64,000 nt of DNA from Trileptium ribeirensis (taxonomy: Eukaryota > Nematoda > Enoplea > Enoplida > Thoracostomopsidae), in the NCBI GenBank assembly GCA_030248225.1, contig JASANE010000493.1:124001-188000 (forward strand), given 5' to 3'. The notes beneath the pieces are model-generated. The model ran no database searches and was not told the DNA's origin. It was given only the letters and a program-made list of their open reading frames with translations. Position 1 is the first letter of the stretch, and each line of letters starts with the position of its first letter. This document shows, piece after piece, positions 49,070 through 60,848 of this stretch. Both the position numbers and the translations under genes were made by a program.

Positions 49070-49940
49070 AGCGACTCATTTCAAAAGCAACATGGAACAC
49101 CCGGCCGCTGTCGTGCGACGGGTAAACTGAACTACTATGTCAGTCATTAGCAAAACAAAATGTCGAGATTGCATAACTCTGTGAGACTTGGTTGCCAAAT
49201 TCCCAGGCAAAATGGATATCTGCTCACAAATTGCAAAGTAAAATTTGCTGATTTCAGGACCAGAAAAATGTGACAACTTATGGGCATGGATTGCTGTAAA
49301 GGTTACACTGTGTGATCAGATGACTGCATGGTACCCGATAAGCCCGAGGTTAGCCGCGGCATCCTTTTGGGCAAAGCTTTCCATCATCGCGATGTTGGCG
49401 GCCTACGCTCCACTGACAGCGACGAATAAAACCCCTCTTCTACGAATAGCATGCTTGGCATGTCATTCGACTGCGTAGAAAAGGCGAAGTATTGTTCTAT
49501 GCAGCAATTTTTACGCAGAGATTGGGCGACGGGTTACTTGTAGATACTGGTGTTGGAAAATTCGTTTTTGAAGGACGCTCAGACAACGGTGCCCGCGTTA
49601 CCTCTGCGGCACCTTATATGGATCTGGCCATGTCCACGCCAACTTCAAACACACACAGCGACATCATAAAACCCGTAGATCACCAAACAGTGATTTCCTT
49701 CAGCTAGACCATATTTTGGCTAACAAACTGTAGTAGATTTTGGGGCAACTCGCAGACCACGGACATGAAATGATGATCGCTAAGTTTAGACGAAACTGCG
49801 AATACTTCAAACACCGCACGAGGGCGTCGGATTTCGCTGCGTTAAGCTTGCCAGATATTCAGAAACAACTAATAATTGCACCGCTCACCAACCCATTTGC
49901 ACAGTTAGCTGAATCAGAGTGCTTTGAATTTGAGTGCTGA
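49070..49940 (+). pseudogene. RTE-like retrotransposon endonuclease relic
   Basis: Three consecutive plus-strand frames carry remnants of an apurinic-type endonuclease as in RTE elements and the 'craniofacial development protein 2-like' genes derived from them: LLISGPEKCDNLWAW (49245 onward), ISPRLAAASF with AMLAAYAPLTAT (equivalent of the conserved V/I-x-A-Y-A-P), VGKFVFEGRSDNGARV (equivalent of G-x-G-x-R-N-x-N-G-x-R-L), then FAALSLPDIQKQLIIAPLTN. Catalytic Asp and His motifs are damaged, and stops separate the frames. No reverse transcriptase could be confirmed downstream. Confidence 0.65.
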
Positions 49941-50828
49941 GATTGGAATCCATTGCATGGAACCGTTGATGCTGCCAAGGGGGACGTGCTGTAAAATAAA
50001 AGATCTAAAACAGTATATTTGGTTAGCGATGTAACTACTGCTCCAGCCGACCAACGCAGTTCACCGGTCATGCAGCTGAGTTAACGTCAAGGCAGAACCC
50101 AGCGCTTTACCTTGTGAAGCCGCCTCACAGGTGAATTCAATGAAGACATGCATCAACATCTTAACGATATAGCATCGACCTGTCACAACCACCCTGGACT
50201 CACGATGTGAAGAAAGTATAACGGCTGACGAAGAAACTTACTGCTGCAACCACTACAATGGGTCAATAAAATAGTGCTAAACTTGAAATGATGCTTACTG
50301 GTCACAGAGGCAGATCACCTTTACCGTTGGAGACAATATTCCGATACTCTGCTAACCTGAAAAGTACCAGATTCCCATCCACGAGTTCGCCTTGGAATTC
50401 GTGGGCTACTACGACTGTAGAAGAGAATCCCTGTACCAACAAGAAATCGAAGAAGCCATGAGATCTATTTGTAACGATTGAGGCCGACGGCGAAAAGAAG
50501 TTCGACCCAAATGCTATAAGCTGGGTAATACAACAACGAAGCACATACACGCAATTTATCGCAAAAATCGATAAAAACGGCGATAAATTCTTCTGCGAAA
50601 ACCAAAGGTGCATTTTGCTGATAAACACCACATCAAAGTTATGGAACCGTTTCAAACAACTCTGTGAGCGATTTACGAAAAATGAACAATGTGGCTTTTG
50701 ACACCACAGCAAAGCGCCAATATTGATATGTGGCAATCTGTTAAATGATCGCTATTGACTACGAGCCATTTCGAGTTATATATTACCAGCCATATTGTTT
50801 TATATAACATGTATATGTGTATAATATA

Positions 50829-51034
50829 CAGTCATGGCCAAAAATAAGTGCAAAATAATCGATCGATTTCGATTAAACGAAATTTCGATCCTTTTCGATT
50901 TTTGCGCAATTAAATAAATTTCAAAGTTTCGATTTTTGCGATTAAACGAAATTTCGATCGATTGCGATTAAACGAATTTTCGGTCGATTGCGATTTTGAT
51001 CGTTTTCGATTGCACTTATTTCTGACCGCGACTG
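50829..51034. mobile_element. Tc1/mariner-like MITE, copy 4
   Basis: Flanked by TA (50827-50828 and 51035-51036). Ends CAGTCATGGCCAAAAATAAG and, inverted, CAGTCGCGGTCAGAAATAAG. The interior has ATTTCGATCGATT repeats. Located in the SOCS last intron. Confidence 0.92.
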
Positions 51035-51035
51035 T

Positions 51036-52489
51036 ATGTATGTATATTTATCATTTATCCACGTAGTCCGGGTCAGGGTTTGGCTCCAGATATTGGTATT
51101 CAAAAATTCCGGCCGGGTATTCGTTTTCAAAAATTCCAGGTCCGGGTCCGGTTATTTGATTTTGCAAGGTTCGGAACCGGTATTAATTTTGAAAGTTGCA
51201 ACTCTAGCTGAAATTATGGTGTTAGATTTATGGTCTAAACGGAATTTGTTTTCGAATCTTTAACAACTTCAAAAATATGCCGTCGAGCGCTTATAATGAA
51301 ATCACTTATGACAAAGCAATAAAATTCACTGTAGCGATATTTTACAATACCTTCTATTTTATCGTTCAGACAATTTGGCCAAGACAAAGCGAACATTTCG
51401 TTGTAATAGCATTTTCGCTGTAAGCGCACTCCACTGTATATACAAATACGAAATTGTTACAAAAGCTTTACGCGTTAGCTGTGACATCATAGATTGGTGT
51501 CGTGGTCTGCGTGTTAAATTTTATAAATTGCTTTTTTGAAGAACCGAATAACGTAGAACCAAATCCAAAAGTTGAACCTGAGTACAATCAATCAAAATGT
51601 TTGCTGCGCGCCCACAATATAGATCGGAAACAAGGAAATCGAGACCTTGCACGACATTTGGTATTGGGGAAGCCAAAATGCTGGCACACGCTTTTCGGAG
51701 ACCAAATCACCACGAAAACAGCAAAAGTCATGTAAGCCTTTTGCAGCAAATCATGAATGTGGTAAATACCAACGCTGCCGCTTAAGTTAAAGCTAGATAT
51801 AATTATGATTACCCGTATTATGATACAAGAGTGAGACATGCCTTATTGTACGGCCAATTCACTGGGTCCCCAAAGGAATGCAATGTACATCAGCGGGACG
51901 TCTTACATAATTTCTGCCGTCGTCGAAAAACGGACTGACACTGTTACAACGAAAAAGTGCGGACGTGCACGGGGGGGGTCTCGATCGCCAATGCGCCCAA
52001 CCGCAGCAAACTTCCCCTACTGGGGCATGTATATGGCAGCCTATGGCCGCCGCAGCTACTAACGTCGACCATTGCATCAAACTGTTTACGCATTCATGTA
52101 CGAGCACTCATAGCCGGGGCGGCAACCAACAGGGACGAGTGGAGAGCATTTGTGAACATGGAGGCACACTGCAAACACAGGATCAGATAATCAGGTAAAT
52201 AAAGTTACATTGCCAGAAAGATTAGGTCCGGTCGACATTGCAAAGAAAGACCTTAACTTCAGCATATACTAATTTGCAAAACGGCGTAAACATTATGCTT
52301 GTGGTAATTTTAGGCAGACCTACAACTACAGTGGGCGCCACAAATGGATGTCGCATTTCGAGCGAACGAAAATGGAAGTGATATAACATGTTTCCGGCAG
52401 GAAGAGAACAGCAGCCATTTCTGGCTTGAACTGTATGTAACTAATGGCTTATATCTCTGTTACGGTCTAAGTTAACTAGCCTAACCCGC
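51036..52489. other. Intron sequence, nothing recognised
   Basis: A patch of GGTTCGGAACCGG/CCGGGTCCGGGT-like sequence at 51065-51180 could belong to a hAT-like element family, since similar motifs occur at 59700-59790 and 60770-60830. The rest shows no structure I can name. Confidence 0.35.
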
Positions 52490-53690
52490 AGCACCCCATG
52501 TGTATGTGCCAGTGTGGACCTGCGTATGCTGTAACTCTGTGTGTCTATGGCTCTGGGCGTGTATATAATTCAGCGTGTTCCGTCTGGGCGTATATGTCAT
52601 TCAGTGTGTTCTCTCTGTGCGTGCAAGGACCTCCTTATGTGCGTTTGTACATATATGTTTGATTACGCACATTATATCGGTATGCATGTGTTTATGTGTG
52701 TATATACAGTATTTCTGCTTGTACGTCTACAGGTGTGAGCACACTTGTGTGTCTGCGTGGTGCGTCCTTGTGTATTTCTATGTGTATGTTTCTGCCGGGG
52801 TATGCGTCTCTCTCCGTACGTTTTGGTTTTTCTGTGACTATACTGTCCGGGGCAAAGTAATTACTGATGCGGACTGCTGTATTTACATGTGGAGGCAAAA
52901 GAACGTTATGCATCCATGCGGCCATTTTTAAGCTCTCATTCTTGCATGTGAGTAGATCTGTCCGTGTTTTTCTGCGCACACTATATGCCTACATGATGTG
53001 TCCATTATATCTGAGCTTACGTTCATAAGCCTATTATCTATGTTTGCGTTTCTACGCGTGTGTATTGTGCATTTCAATGTGTACACGTGTTTATGTATGT
53101 GCCCACGTCTCTGTACGTGTCTGTTCGTATATCTCTCAGAATGTATGTCTGTTGCGTTGTATGTGTCTAAGTGTATGCATTTGCATGTGTAGATGTCTCC
53201 ACGTGTCCATGTGGTATGTCGCATCGTTGTACGACCGTGTGTAAGTTTATTTAAGTTTATCTATACATCTGCGTTCATTTGTACGTAGGTATTTATAATG
53301 TCATGTGATGTCTTGTAAATATGCGTGTATATGTGTAAGTGTATGTATATAATGCAGCTAAATCTGTGTTTATGAATTTATGTCTGTGTTGCATGTACGT
53401 CTCTTATAAAGCGGTAACTTAAATTTTTCTTTGTGTGTCTATGTGTATGCATTATTTGCATGCGTATAAGTCTCTACATGTCCATTTTGTATGTCCCTTA
53501 GCTGTACGACCGAGTAATGTTTATGTATATTTCTATATACGTCTGCGTATCATATTATGTATGTTAGTATACAGTTATTAGTGCAATGTGATGTCTTCTA
53601 AATATGCGTGTATATGTGGAAATGTATGTATATATTGTATTTAAATCAGTGTGTAAGTCTCTATGTCTGTGTAGCTTGTACGACTCTTAT
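52490..53690. repeat. Degenerate TG/TATG-rich low-complexity tract
   Basis: About 1.2 kb dominated by imperfect TGTGTNTATG and TGCGTGTATATG units. Two related sections (about 53130-53400 and 53430-53680) share phrases such as TGATGTCTTNTAAATATGCG. Open frames here, rich in Cys and Val, are products of the repeat. Confidence 0.8.
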
Positions 53691-53899
53691 ATGGCGGTAA
53701 TGAAAATTTTCGCAATCCAAATGTGGGACACAGGAAGCGCAGCCGAAAAACACAATCTATTCTCTTTTCTTCAGCAAAGTAAGCACCGGTGCATTAAATC
53801 TAAAGAGTGTAAAACTCTTCATAAGAGTCGACTGTCATCGAATCTTGACAATGCACATCAACAAATAGATGCAGCCCATACCGGAACTATTGATATATA

Positions 53900-53922
53900 C
53901 AGTCCCTGCCAGAAATGAAGAT
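53900..53922. repeat. Isolated terminal-repeat-like motif
   Basis: TACAGTCCCTGCCAGAAATG resembles the outer end of the Tc1-like MITEs but has no partner end in the right place. It lies 70 bp left of copy 5 and may be a relic. Confidence 0.4.
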
Positions 53923-53972
53923 CACTCAATGTTCTCTCGAGTACAGTAATTTTTGCAGCCATGTTTCCAGTA

Positions 53973-54267
53973 CAGTTACAATCAGAATTAAATGCTCGAA
54001 AATCGATCGAAGCTTCGTTCGATTTTGATCGTTTTCGTTTAAACGAAAATCGATTAATTTAACGAATTTCGATTGCGACAAAATAAAAAAATAATTTAAT
54101 AAGAATGTTAGTTCGCGTTTAATTTAACAATTTTGATTGTGTAAAAATAAAAAAATATTTTAATAAAAAATGTTAGTTTGCGTTTAATTTAACGAATTTC
54201 GTTTAAAGAAGATCGATCGATTGCGCTTTCGTTCGTTTTTATAAGCAATTAATTCTGATTGTAACTG
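53973..54267. mobile_element. Tc1/mariner-like MITE, copy 5 (divergent subfamily)
   Basis: Flanked by TA. The ends CAGTTACAATCAGAATTAAA and, inverted, CAGTTACAATCAGAATTAAT match each other better than they match copies 2-4, so this is a related subfamily. The interior contains a duplicated ~60-bp segment with AATAAAAAAATAATTTAATA-type sequence. Located in the SOCS last intron, about 330 bp beyond the donor of exon 54594-54705. Confidence 0.88.
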
Positions 54268-54593
54268 TATGTTCAACGGTGGCTGGCAGTGCTTTAAATT
54301 TGTAAAAGAACAGTATTTCAGGGACATTTTACATAATGTTGCATTACCTAAATATGACAAATAAAATAATATGCATAGAACTAGAAGCAGCCACAACACA
54401 ATATATATGTTATGTTAATAAACGTATATAATTATATTATATAATAGCATAATAAGTGCTTACTTTAATACAAGCAATAATAGGTAAAGAAAACAAAAAT
54501 AAACGATTTTATAGAAGTGCTGGGAAGTTTCAATAATTATTATCAACTTGATTCATTTATTACATAATATCACAATCTAAATATAAATTTTAC

Positions 54594-54705
54594 CTGTGAT
54601 AGTGGTAGCAGAAAACACTTGAGTGTCATAACAATCGAAGCTAAAACGGTTGTTCAACTGATCAATTCTTGCGTGAAGGGTACGTCCATAACGCCGAAAA
54701 CTTAC
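54594..54705 (-). CDS. SOCS5: SOCS5-like exon, middle of SH2 domain
   Basis: 37 codons plus one base. The peptide contains [19 protein letters not shown] and then [17 protein letters not shown], the central SH2 strands that follow the phosphotyrosine-binding arginine exon. It enters in phase 0 after an acceptor ending TTTTAG and leaves in phase 1 at GTAAAA, matching both neighbouring exons. It was missed by simple ORF length because the exon is short and has no Met. Confidence 0.93.
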
Positions 54706-56106
54706 CTAAAATATTATAAAGCACTGTCTCCGGCAATTATAGCTTTGCAATTAGAATTGCCTCCCAATTTTGAGTTGAACTGGGGACATTGACCACAATC
54801 TATATTTTCAGCCAATGTGTACACATTACCATGTTGCTAGAGCTCTAGGGAAATTAATAAACTTCGGTATTACCAACTTCAATCCACCAGAGTACGCATA
54901 CGAACACAATTCATATTTTAGAGAAATTAACAGTTTCACACTTATACATTTGGATGTCTGCTGTCCTTTCAAAATTGAGTAAAATTAGCCGCTATCAAAA
55001 TAGATACATTGATGCGGATTTTCCTAAACCATGAAATAATCTTCAGTTAAATTAAGTATATAGTCTTTTTTCAGATACCTACTTACGTTATGCGTAATAT
55101 TTTTTACGATTTTACTAAATTCAGCCATTTTTTGAGTGAAAACCCTCGACAACCATTTAAAGGTCATAGATAATGTAAGAAAAACAGCGCTATCGTTACA
55201 TCATCAGATTTCATGATCGTTTATGTGTTATATAATGTAGCCTTATGTATTTGAGCTAATGGTAATAAATAATGAATATAGCATTGTTTTCTACACAGTC
55301 GTTTGTCGAAAGAAATAATATTTTCGTATTATTAAGAAATCAGTACTTTGTAGTAAAAAAGAGAGGTCTGAACTGCATTACGTTAACCACGTCGCTAAGA
55401 TAATATTTATGTTAACAATTTTTCCTTACCACTAAGACAAAAACTGGTTCCGGGTTCACACACACTGAAACAACCAACTGCCATGAAACTGAAAAACCCA
55501 GAGTTTTTTGTTTTACCCTACCAACACTGCTGTTGTACGACACATATTCCACACAATGTTTATTAATCGTTTTAACTTTAAAAAACAAAATGGAAAAGCG
55601 CAGCCAGAGGAAGTATATGTTGTGTTAAAGCCAGTGTTGCGAGCAACTACTATACCGGAATTTGCATTATTTCTGTCATATATATTATTGAAAACAAGGC
55701 GGTACAATTTCTTATCAATAAGCCAATTTAGATACGCAATTACGCACTATATCATACATGGTCGAGATCCGAGGTTCTAAGGCCTATCAGGGGCCCTCTG
55801 GCTTGTCTAAACCAGGACTCCCCCTTTTTTCGGTTCCTCCCGGTCTGGCTCGGCCACCGGTCTGACTCCTTATGAGTTTCAAATCGGGACGCCTACCGAC
55901 TGATGCCGTGTCCTTGAGGGTCAGTGGAGAAGTCATCCTCTTGATGGGGGTGTCCGACGTCTCTCAAGGGGCTAACCTCATACCCCCTAAGGGCTTGTAT
56001 GGACTGGATGTATATAACAGATTGGTTAAAAGGGCACCAAAAACTACAAAACCTAATGGATAAAAGAGCGCCAAAAACTACAAAACCTAACAAATGTATG
56101 GCATAC
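54706..56106. other. SOCS5-like intron within the SH2 coding region
   Basis: GT-AG intron. Contains a GC-rich island at 55770-56010 and a small tandem duplication at 56028-56091. The plus-strand open frame at 55508-55780 resembles nothing known. Confidence 0.7.
56028..56091. repeat. 34-bp tandem duplication near the SOCS donor site
   Basis: Two units of about 30-34 bp share CCAAAAACTACAAAACCTAA. The array ends about 15 bp from the donor of the SH2 exon on the minus strand. Confidence 0.85.
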
Positions 56107-56268
56107 CGAAAAAGAATATTCTGTTTGCGCCGAATCACGGAGCAAAAACGACCCTTCGGGTTTATTTTCTAGAAGTTTTTCCGCTTGAAAACGGTCCATA
56201 ACACCCCAGTAATACGGCGCAGCAAAGATTTTGTGCAGCTGTGGGACCAAGTAGTGTGTGTACTCCAC
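56107..56268 (-). CDS. SOCS5: SOCS5-like exon, SH2 domain with phosphotyrosine-binding arginine
   Basis: 54 codons in phase 0. The peptide carries [14 protein letters not shown], then [20 protein letters not shown], then [14 protein letters not shown]. The W-G-x-M-D-R-x-x-A-E start and the FLLRDS motif, whose Arg contacts phosphotyrosine, are diagnostic of SOCS4/SOCS5 SH2 domains. The acceptor is ATTATAG and the donor is GTATGC. The Met one codon earlier in the long open frame is a coincidental extension into the intron. Confidence 0.96.
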
Positions 56269-57645
56269 CTATAATATCAATAAAGAGCTAAGCTACAATA
56301 ATAAAACAAAAATAAATAAAGTACGTATCGCAATGTAAATTCCGATCCATCGGCGCACTAAAATAATGCCATCATTACTGAGTTCCAACTCAACCCGGAA
56401 CGTATCCACTGATAATAAACGGAGTGACAAAAGAATTCGCCAATGCGGTGTTAGTAAGTTGCGATCTCGAGAAAAGGGAGGGCCAACGAGCTGTCGTAGT
56501 TAAGGATCGTAATATGAATAACGATTTAAATCCCAACCTTGCAGCGGTCACTGGAGTATTGTTTTCAAACAGTGATCTCTAAACCCACACGCATCGCGAG
56601 CCTATATATATAACTGGTTTTCGGCTCCAAATGACGCAAATAATCTGGCCCGTCCACAGCCCTCCGAAAAGTGGAGGGAACTTCGGGGGGGCCCAAGTTC
56701 ATTCTCGGGGAAAAATTAAAAGCGGGGGATAAATTTTGCTTCAAAATACAAAATATTTCCATATTTTCATGGATTTTTACTACTGTAAATGCATTTTCAA
56801 GCTAAAAACGATATTTTAGCACTATAAATAGTGCTAATTATATAATGTTTAAAAAACATTTTTCAAACAAAAACATAAATTTTCAGACATAATAAATTTT
56901 TGGAATTAGTTGAACGTGGGGGTTTCGGCCGAGTGGGGGGGCGGACATGGGGGGATTTGGAAGTGGGGTCCCCTCACCCCCACTGTGGACAGGCCAGATA
57001 ATAACAATTCAAAAAATTCACATTGAGTTTGCTCAGTCACCATGCACGTCACAAGTCAATAATATGCCAGTAAATACACAATAAGAACAACATTACGATA
57101 CTGTTCGTCACATTTTGAAAGCACTTCATCGTCCCATGGCAAATAAATACGAAGTTTTCACGTAAACCTTAAATATCAAGGGCCATTTTTCATGATAGCT
57201 GTCCACACTGTGTGTATTGACAAAATGTAAAAGACAAAATAGCGTTGATTTCATCGTATTAAACAGTCTCGCAATGTTGTATGGCACTCAAGCCTCATAC
57301 AAACACCTGAGTTTACAAATGTTAAACGCTTACTATTTCTTGGAGCAAAAATTTAGCAGAGTGAACCTCTTTTCACATTCCCTTGGCACTTTGTAAACGT
57401 CTATTTGCAGCTCGAAACCCCTGCTCTGATAAAAATGTGCTACAACGAAATTGCTAAGAAGCGAAGATTGTATCCCTCTCCATTTTTCGACCAAATACCT
57501 CTAACAAAAATTATAACTTAGTGGAGCGACTCCAAATACAGGCCACAGTGACAACGTGCTCGAGGCGTTAGTTTTTTGCTCAATCTAAGGAAAAATAAAA
57601 TTATTTCTGATCAAAACACATATATAGAAAAGTTATCTAACCAAC
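56269..57645. other. SOCS5-like intron ahead of the SH2 exon
   Basis: GT-AG intron. A GC-rich, G-run-containing patch at about 56640-56720 and 56930-56990 resembles the termini of element remnants; the latter includes GTGGGGGGGCGGAC. Confidence 0.65.
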
Positions 57646-57834
57646 CTGGGTATGCACTGGATACGGAAGTGCCACAATGGCCTCACCTGCCCATCGACTT
57701 AAGGGAGAATCACGGTCATTAGTTCCGCCACTTGTATGCGCTGTTGACGGTTGCTCATCGATCGTATTACCTCCAGAACCGGTACCCGCACTGTCACTAT
57801 TACAGCTATAGGGTGCTGCAGAAGAGTGATCATT
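57646..57834 (-). CDS. SOCS5: SOCS5-like exon, pre-SH2 region
   Basis: 63 codons in phase 0, an Asn/Ser/Gly/Thr-rich linker ending SRWAGEAIVALPYPVHTQ. PVHTQ joined to [11 protein letters not shown] of the next exon reproduces the sequence just before the SH2 domain in SOCS5 proteins. The acceptor is TTCTTTTAG; the donor is GTTGGT, a weak but GT-type site. Together the four exons give about 231 residues. The long N-terminal region of SOCS5 and the start codon are not identified; they are expected at higher coordinates or beyond the window. Confidence 0.88.
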
Positions 57835-59567
57835 CTAAAAGAAACAAAACAATTGTAAAAAAATATTTACAATGACCTCGACCATAGCATTACATTACCA
57901 TAGCACGCTCGAACATCTGGTGTTAATGCAAAATAAATAACACCGACATCAACATTACTAGCTCAGTTCTTCATTTTACTGTATCTAATTATTATGTGTA
58001 TTTGTAGAATACAGCTGCTTGGAAATTCTTTCAAAGCTAGATTATTTGACGACCGAATAGCACCTAAATTCGGAAACTATCTGACAGACCCAAGAGCTGC
58101 TTTAAGAAATAAAATGTGTATATACATTATGTTTATCATTACACTTAACAACGATAACGTTAACTAGAAAACCATTAACCCATCAACTACAGGCGTTTAT
58201 GTCTCTAGGAATTACGTTTGATAGGCGGTAGTGACCCGGCAGAACTATAAATTTTAAAAGGTTCTCGAATACGTGGACCTTCTTTTACAGATTGTACGGT
58301 ATCGAGAATTTACAGGCAGTGTATTTAAGCAACGCGAATGGTGCAACTTGCGCCGTCGAATATACCCTGATGCTGAAAGTCAGAAGAAGAGGCAGATTTC
58401 GTTGTTAGTGGATGACCGTAATGCGGGAAAACCTAAACGATGCAAAAAATTGTTGAACAATGTGAATATTTAACATGTAATGTCGAAATCTGGAGATTCG
58501 AAACACCTATGTTCTTTCTTTTCAACATTTATTTCGGGCGAGACGGTTCAACCGTAAATAATGACAATAAAATACACATAGATACTACGTTACTACATAG
58601 ACAAGGCGAAGATTAATCCACATCGGGAGCGCGGGAACTCTTCGGGGATACTGGATGAGTGGACCATGTTCACTCTGGCGTCGAAGATGGGAATAGGACA
58701 CGTGTGTACAAGACAAGAACACTGGTCAAAAACCGTATACAAATAAAACCTGCTGAAGGCCAGAAACATGCTAATAAAAACCATCAAGGGCGGAAAGGCC
58801 AACAACAATGATTCAGAGCCTCTATACAAAAAGGAGTCTGTCGATGAAGAGCTGATTGCGACCAATCGCCTGGATTACAGAAGGATGCCGGAGAAGCTAA
58901 AATCACCTACAAAGGTGTCTATACATGTGGTAACTTACCGTGGTGCTACTGGTCTCTCAATGTAATCTGGAAGTAGTAATTACTGTGCTAAATAACAAGG
59001 GCAAATAGGTGATACCATAAGAAGGCTAAGTTATCAGGCAACAGAAAATTGAGGTAGTCGAGCAATGGGAGCAGTCCACAGAGCCTGACTTTGACGATGA
59101 ATGAATAAATGACAGCAAGAGGGGTTAATGTAATCTGGATGAAATATAGGTACTTTGCAGCACCCCAAATCTGTTTCAAGATTCTAACATCTTATCCTAT
59201 TCCAGAAACCTAGTAATTGGGTCAATTTTAGTTGATGGCCTTGGGAGCTAGCCAAAATTCCATACCCAAAGAATTTCAATCTTAAATCTCTTAATTTACC
59301 GAATTCAAAAGTGAAGTGTTTTGCAGTCTCCAAATCTTTTACCACACCTTCTACACTTATCATTATATTCAATCTTCAAATTTTTAAAATGTTTCATAAA
59401 ATTGCCATGCCCAGTAAGAAACTGCGATGCGATTCTTATTCTGTCTTTATTCAATTTCTATAGAAACATGGATTTTGTTTTATCAATTTCTTTGAAGAAA
59501 CACCTAGTCTGCAAGCAGTTATTTCCATCGCGCCACTTTGACTAATGTTCCCTTTATGAACAGTCTT
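57835..59567. other. Non-coding stretch, possibly SOCS 5' intron
   Basis: No exon recognised on the minus strand. The open frames at 58273-58473 (plus), 58768-58965 (plus) and 58593-58865 (minus) have no recognisable domain; the plus-strand ones are Lys/Arg-rich. Confidence 0.4.
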
Positions 59568-59696
59568 TTAAAAGAAAGTCTTAATTGCATTACTTATAGA
59601 AACACAAGGTTTGGGACCCACAAACGCAGTGTCCGATCCCTTCTTAGCCAGCCCATCAGCCACTTCATTCCTACACAATCCAGAATGTCCTTTAAT
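59568..59696 (-). pseudogene. RNase H domain, C-terminal part
   Basis: The frame contains IKGHSGLCRNEVADGLAKKG, matching the G-H-x-G-x-x-G-N-E-x-A-D-x-L-A end of RNase H in non-LTR elements. It is cut off from its N-terminal part by the insertion at 59697-60838. Confidence 0.85.
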
Positions 59697-60838
59697 CTGG
59701 GAGTAACCGGATTTCCGGTTCCGGCGAAAATCGTGTTCCGGCAAAGGGCAAAAACCATACCGGAACCGGAATTCCGGTTTAAAAATTTTGTCTGAAATTT
59801 TCCACATTTTTGCTTCATCTCTGATCCAAAAATATGTAATATATATTATACAATGATCAAGCTCCAATACAACCAAGCAAAAGAAAAGATTAACTAAGCT
59901 ATTTGCCGTGTGAAACGTAAGTAGGACACATAATTTCAGTAGAAATTTTTCATAACAACCTGCAACAGTTTGTTAACAAATCAAAACCAAGTCGATGCTT
60001 GTAGCAACTATTTTACACATTCAGAAGTCTCCGGATTACGTTCGAATTAAACCAGTCCAACTGGGTAACAGAGTATGGCTTACATAGAAGTACTTAGCGT
60101 ATGCTTGGCTAATATAAATTGCGCCAAGCGCCAGCCAGTGCGCTTGTAAACTTTATAAATCAGACGAAATTAAAGTGAAGTAACGTTATCCACAACGCAG
60201 CCAAAAACTGCTTTCTTGGCAATGAACTGGATTTATTGAAACTGTGCGAGCAGTATAACAGTTTGTCTCATTTATAGCATTATGATTAGAAAGTTATCAT
60301 CATTATCTTCTAACTGACGGGCACTGTTTGTCCAACGCTAGCCTAAACAGTGTCTCTTACCACTGATCAGAAAATTATTTTTATCTATTAATTTTTCCTG
60401 AATCATATAAACCAATAATTTCAAGTTTCCTACAGAACAACATCTAACAAACGTATGTGCTGTAAAGGGAGGCGAATAGGGACAGAGCGAAAGCGTTTAT
60501 TCTTCGCTCTATGCGTTGTAAGCACATTCAATTTGACGCAGTATACGCAAGGGTGTATAGTAGAAGGCATTTTTTGCTCTGGGTGTCCAATAAAACGACA
60601 TATTGATCAATAAATAAACATTATTAGCTTCCTCAGTCTCTTTAAAGTTTCAGAACGGCAATAATGTCATGGCAATACATTAAGTTTAATGTAAAAGTTA
60701 TTTGTAATGCATTTTAAGTCGACTATACGTTAATTTCTTCCTTCATATCTTTTAATAATTTCGAAGACCAGGTTCCGGTTCCGGATCCGGTTTAAATGGA
60801 CGGTTCCGGTTGCTGGTTCCGGTTCCGGTTATTCCCTG
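59697..60838. mobile_element. hAT-like element nested in the retrotransposon RNase H
   Basis: 1142 bp flanked by an exact 8-bp duplication CCTTTAAT (59689-59696 and 60839-60846). The ends are CTGGGAGTAACCGG and, on the other strand, CAGGGAATAACCGG, near-perfect inverted repeats in the hAT style. Both subterminal regions are dense in GGTTCCGGTTCCGG motifs. No transposase ORF is recognisable. Removing it restores RNase H continuity. Confidence 0.88.
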
Positions 60839-60848
60839 CCTTTAATCT

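Larger units (their letters stand above)
47188..54593. other. SOCS5-like last intron
   Basis: A 7.4-kb GT-AG intron on the minus strand. It contains an RTE-like endonuclease relic, two Tc1-like MITEs and a 1.2-kb TG-rich tract. No further exon was recognised; open frames at 50302-50736 (minus) and 51502-51735 match nothing. Confidence 0.7.

Noticed and set aside
52575..52931. 118-codon open frame rich in Cys and Val as a small secreted protein.
   Set aside because: The sequence is a TG-rich low-complexity tract with open frames in several frames and on both strands.
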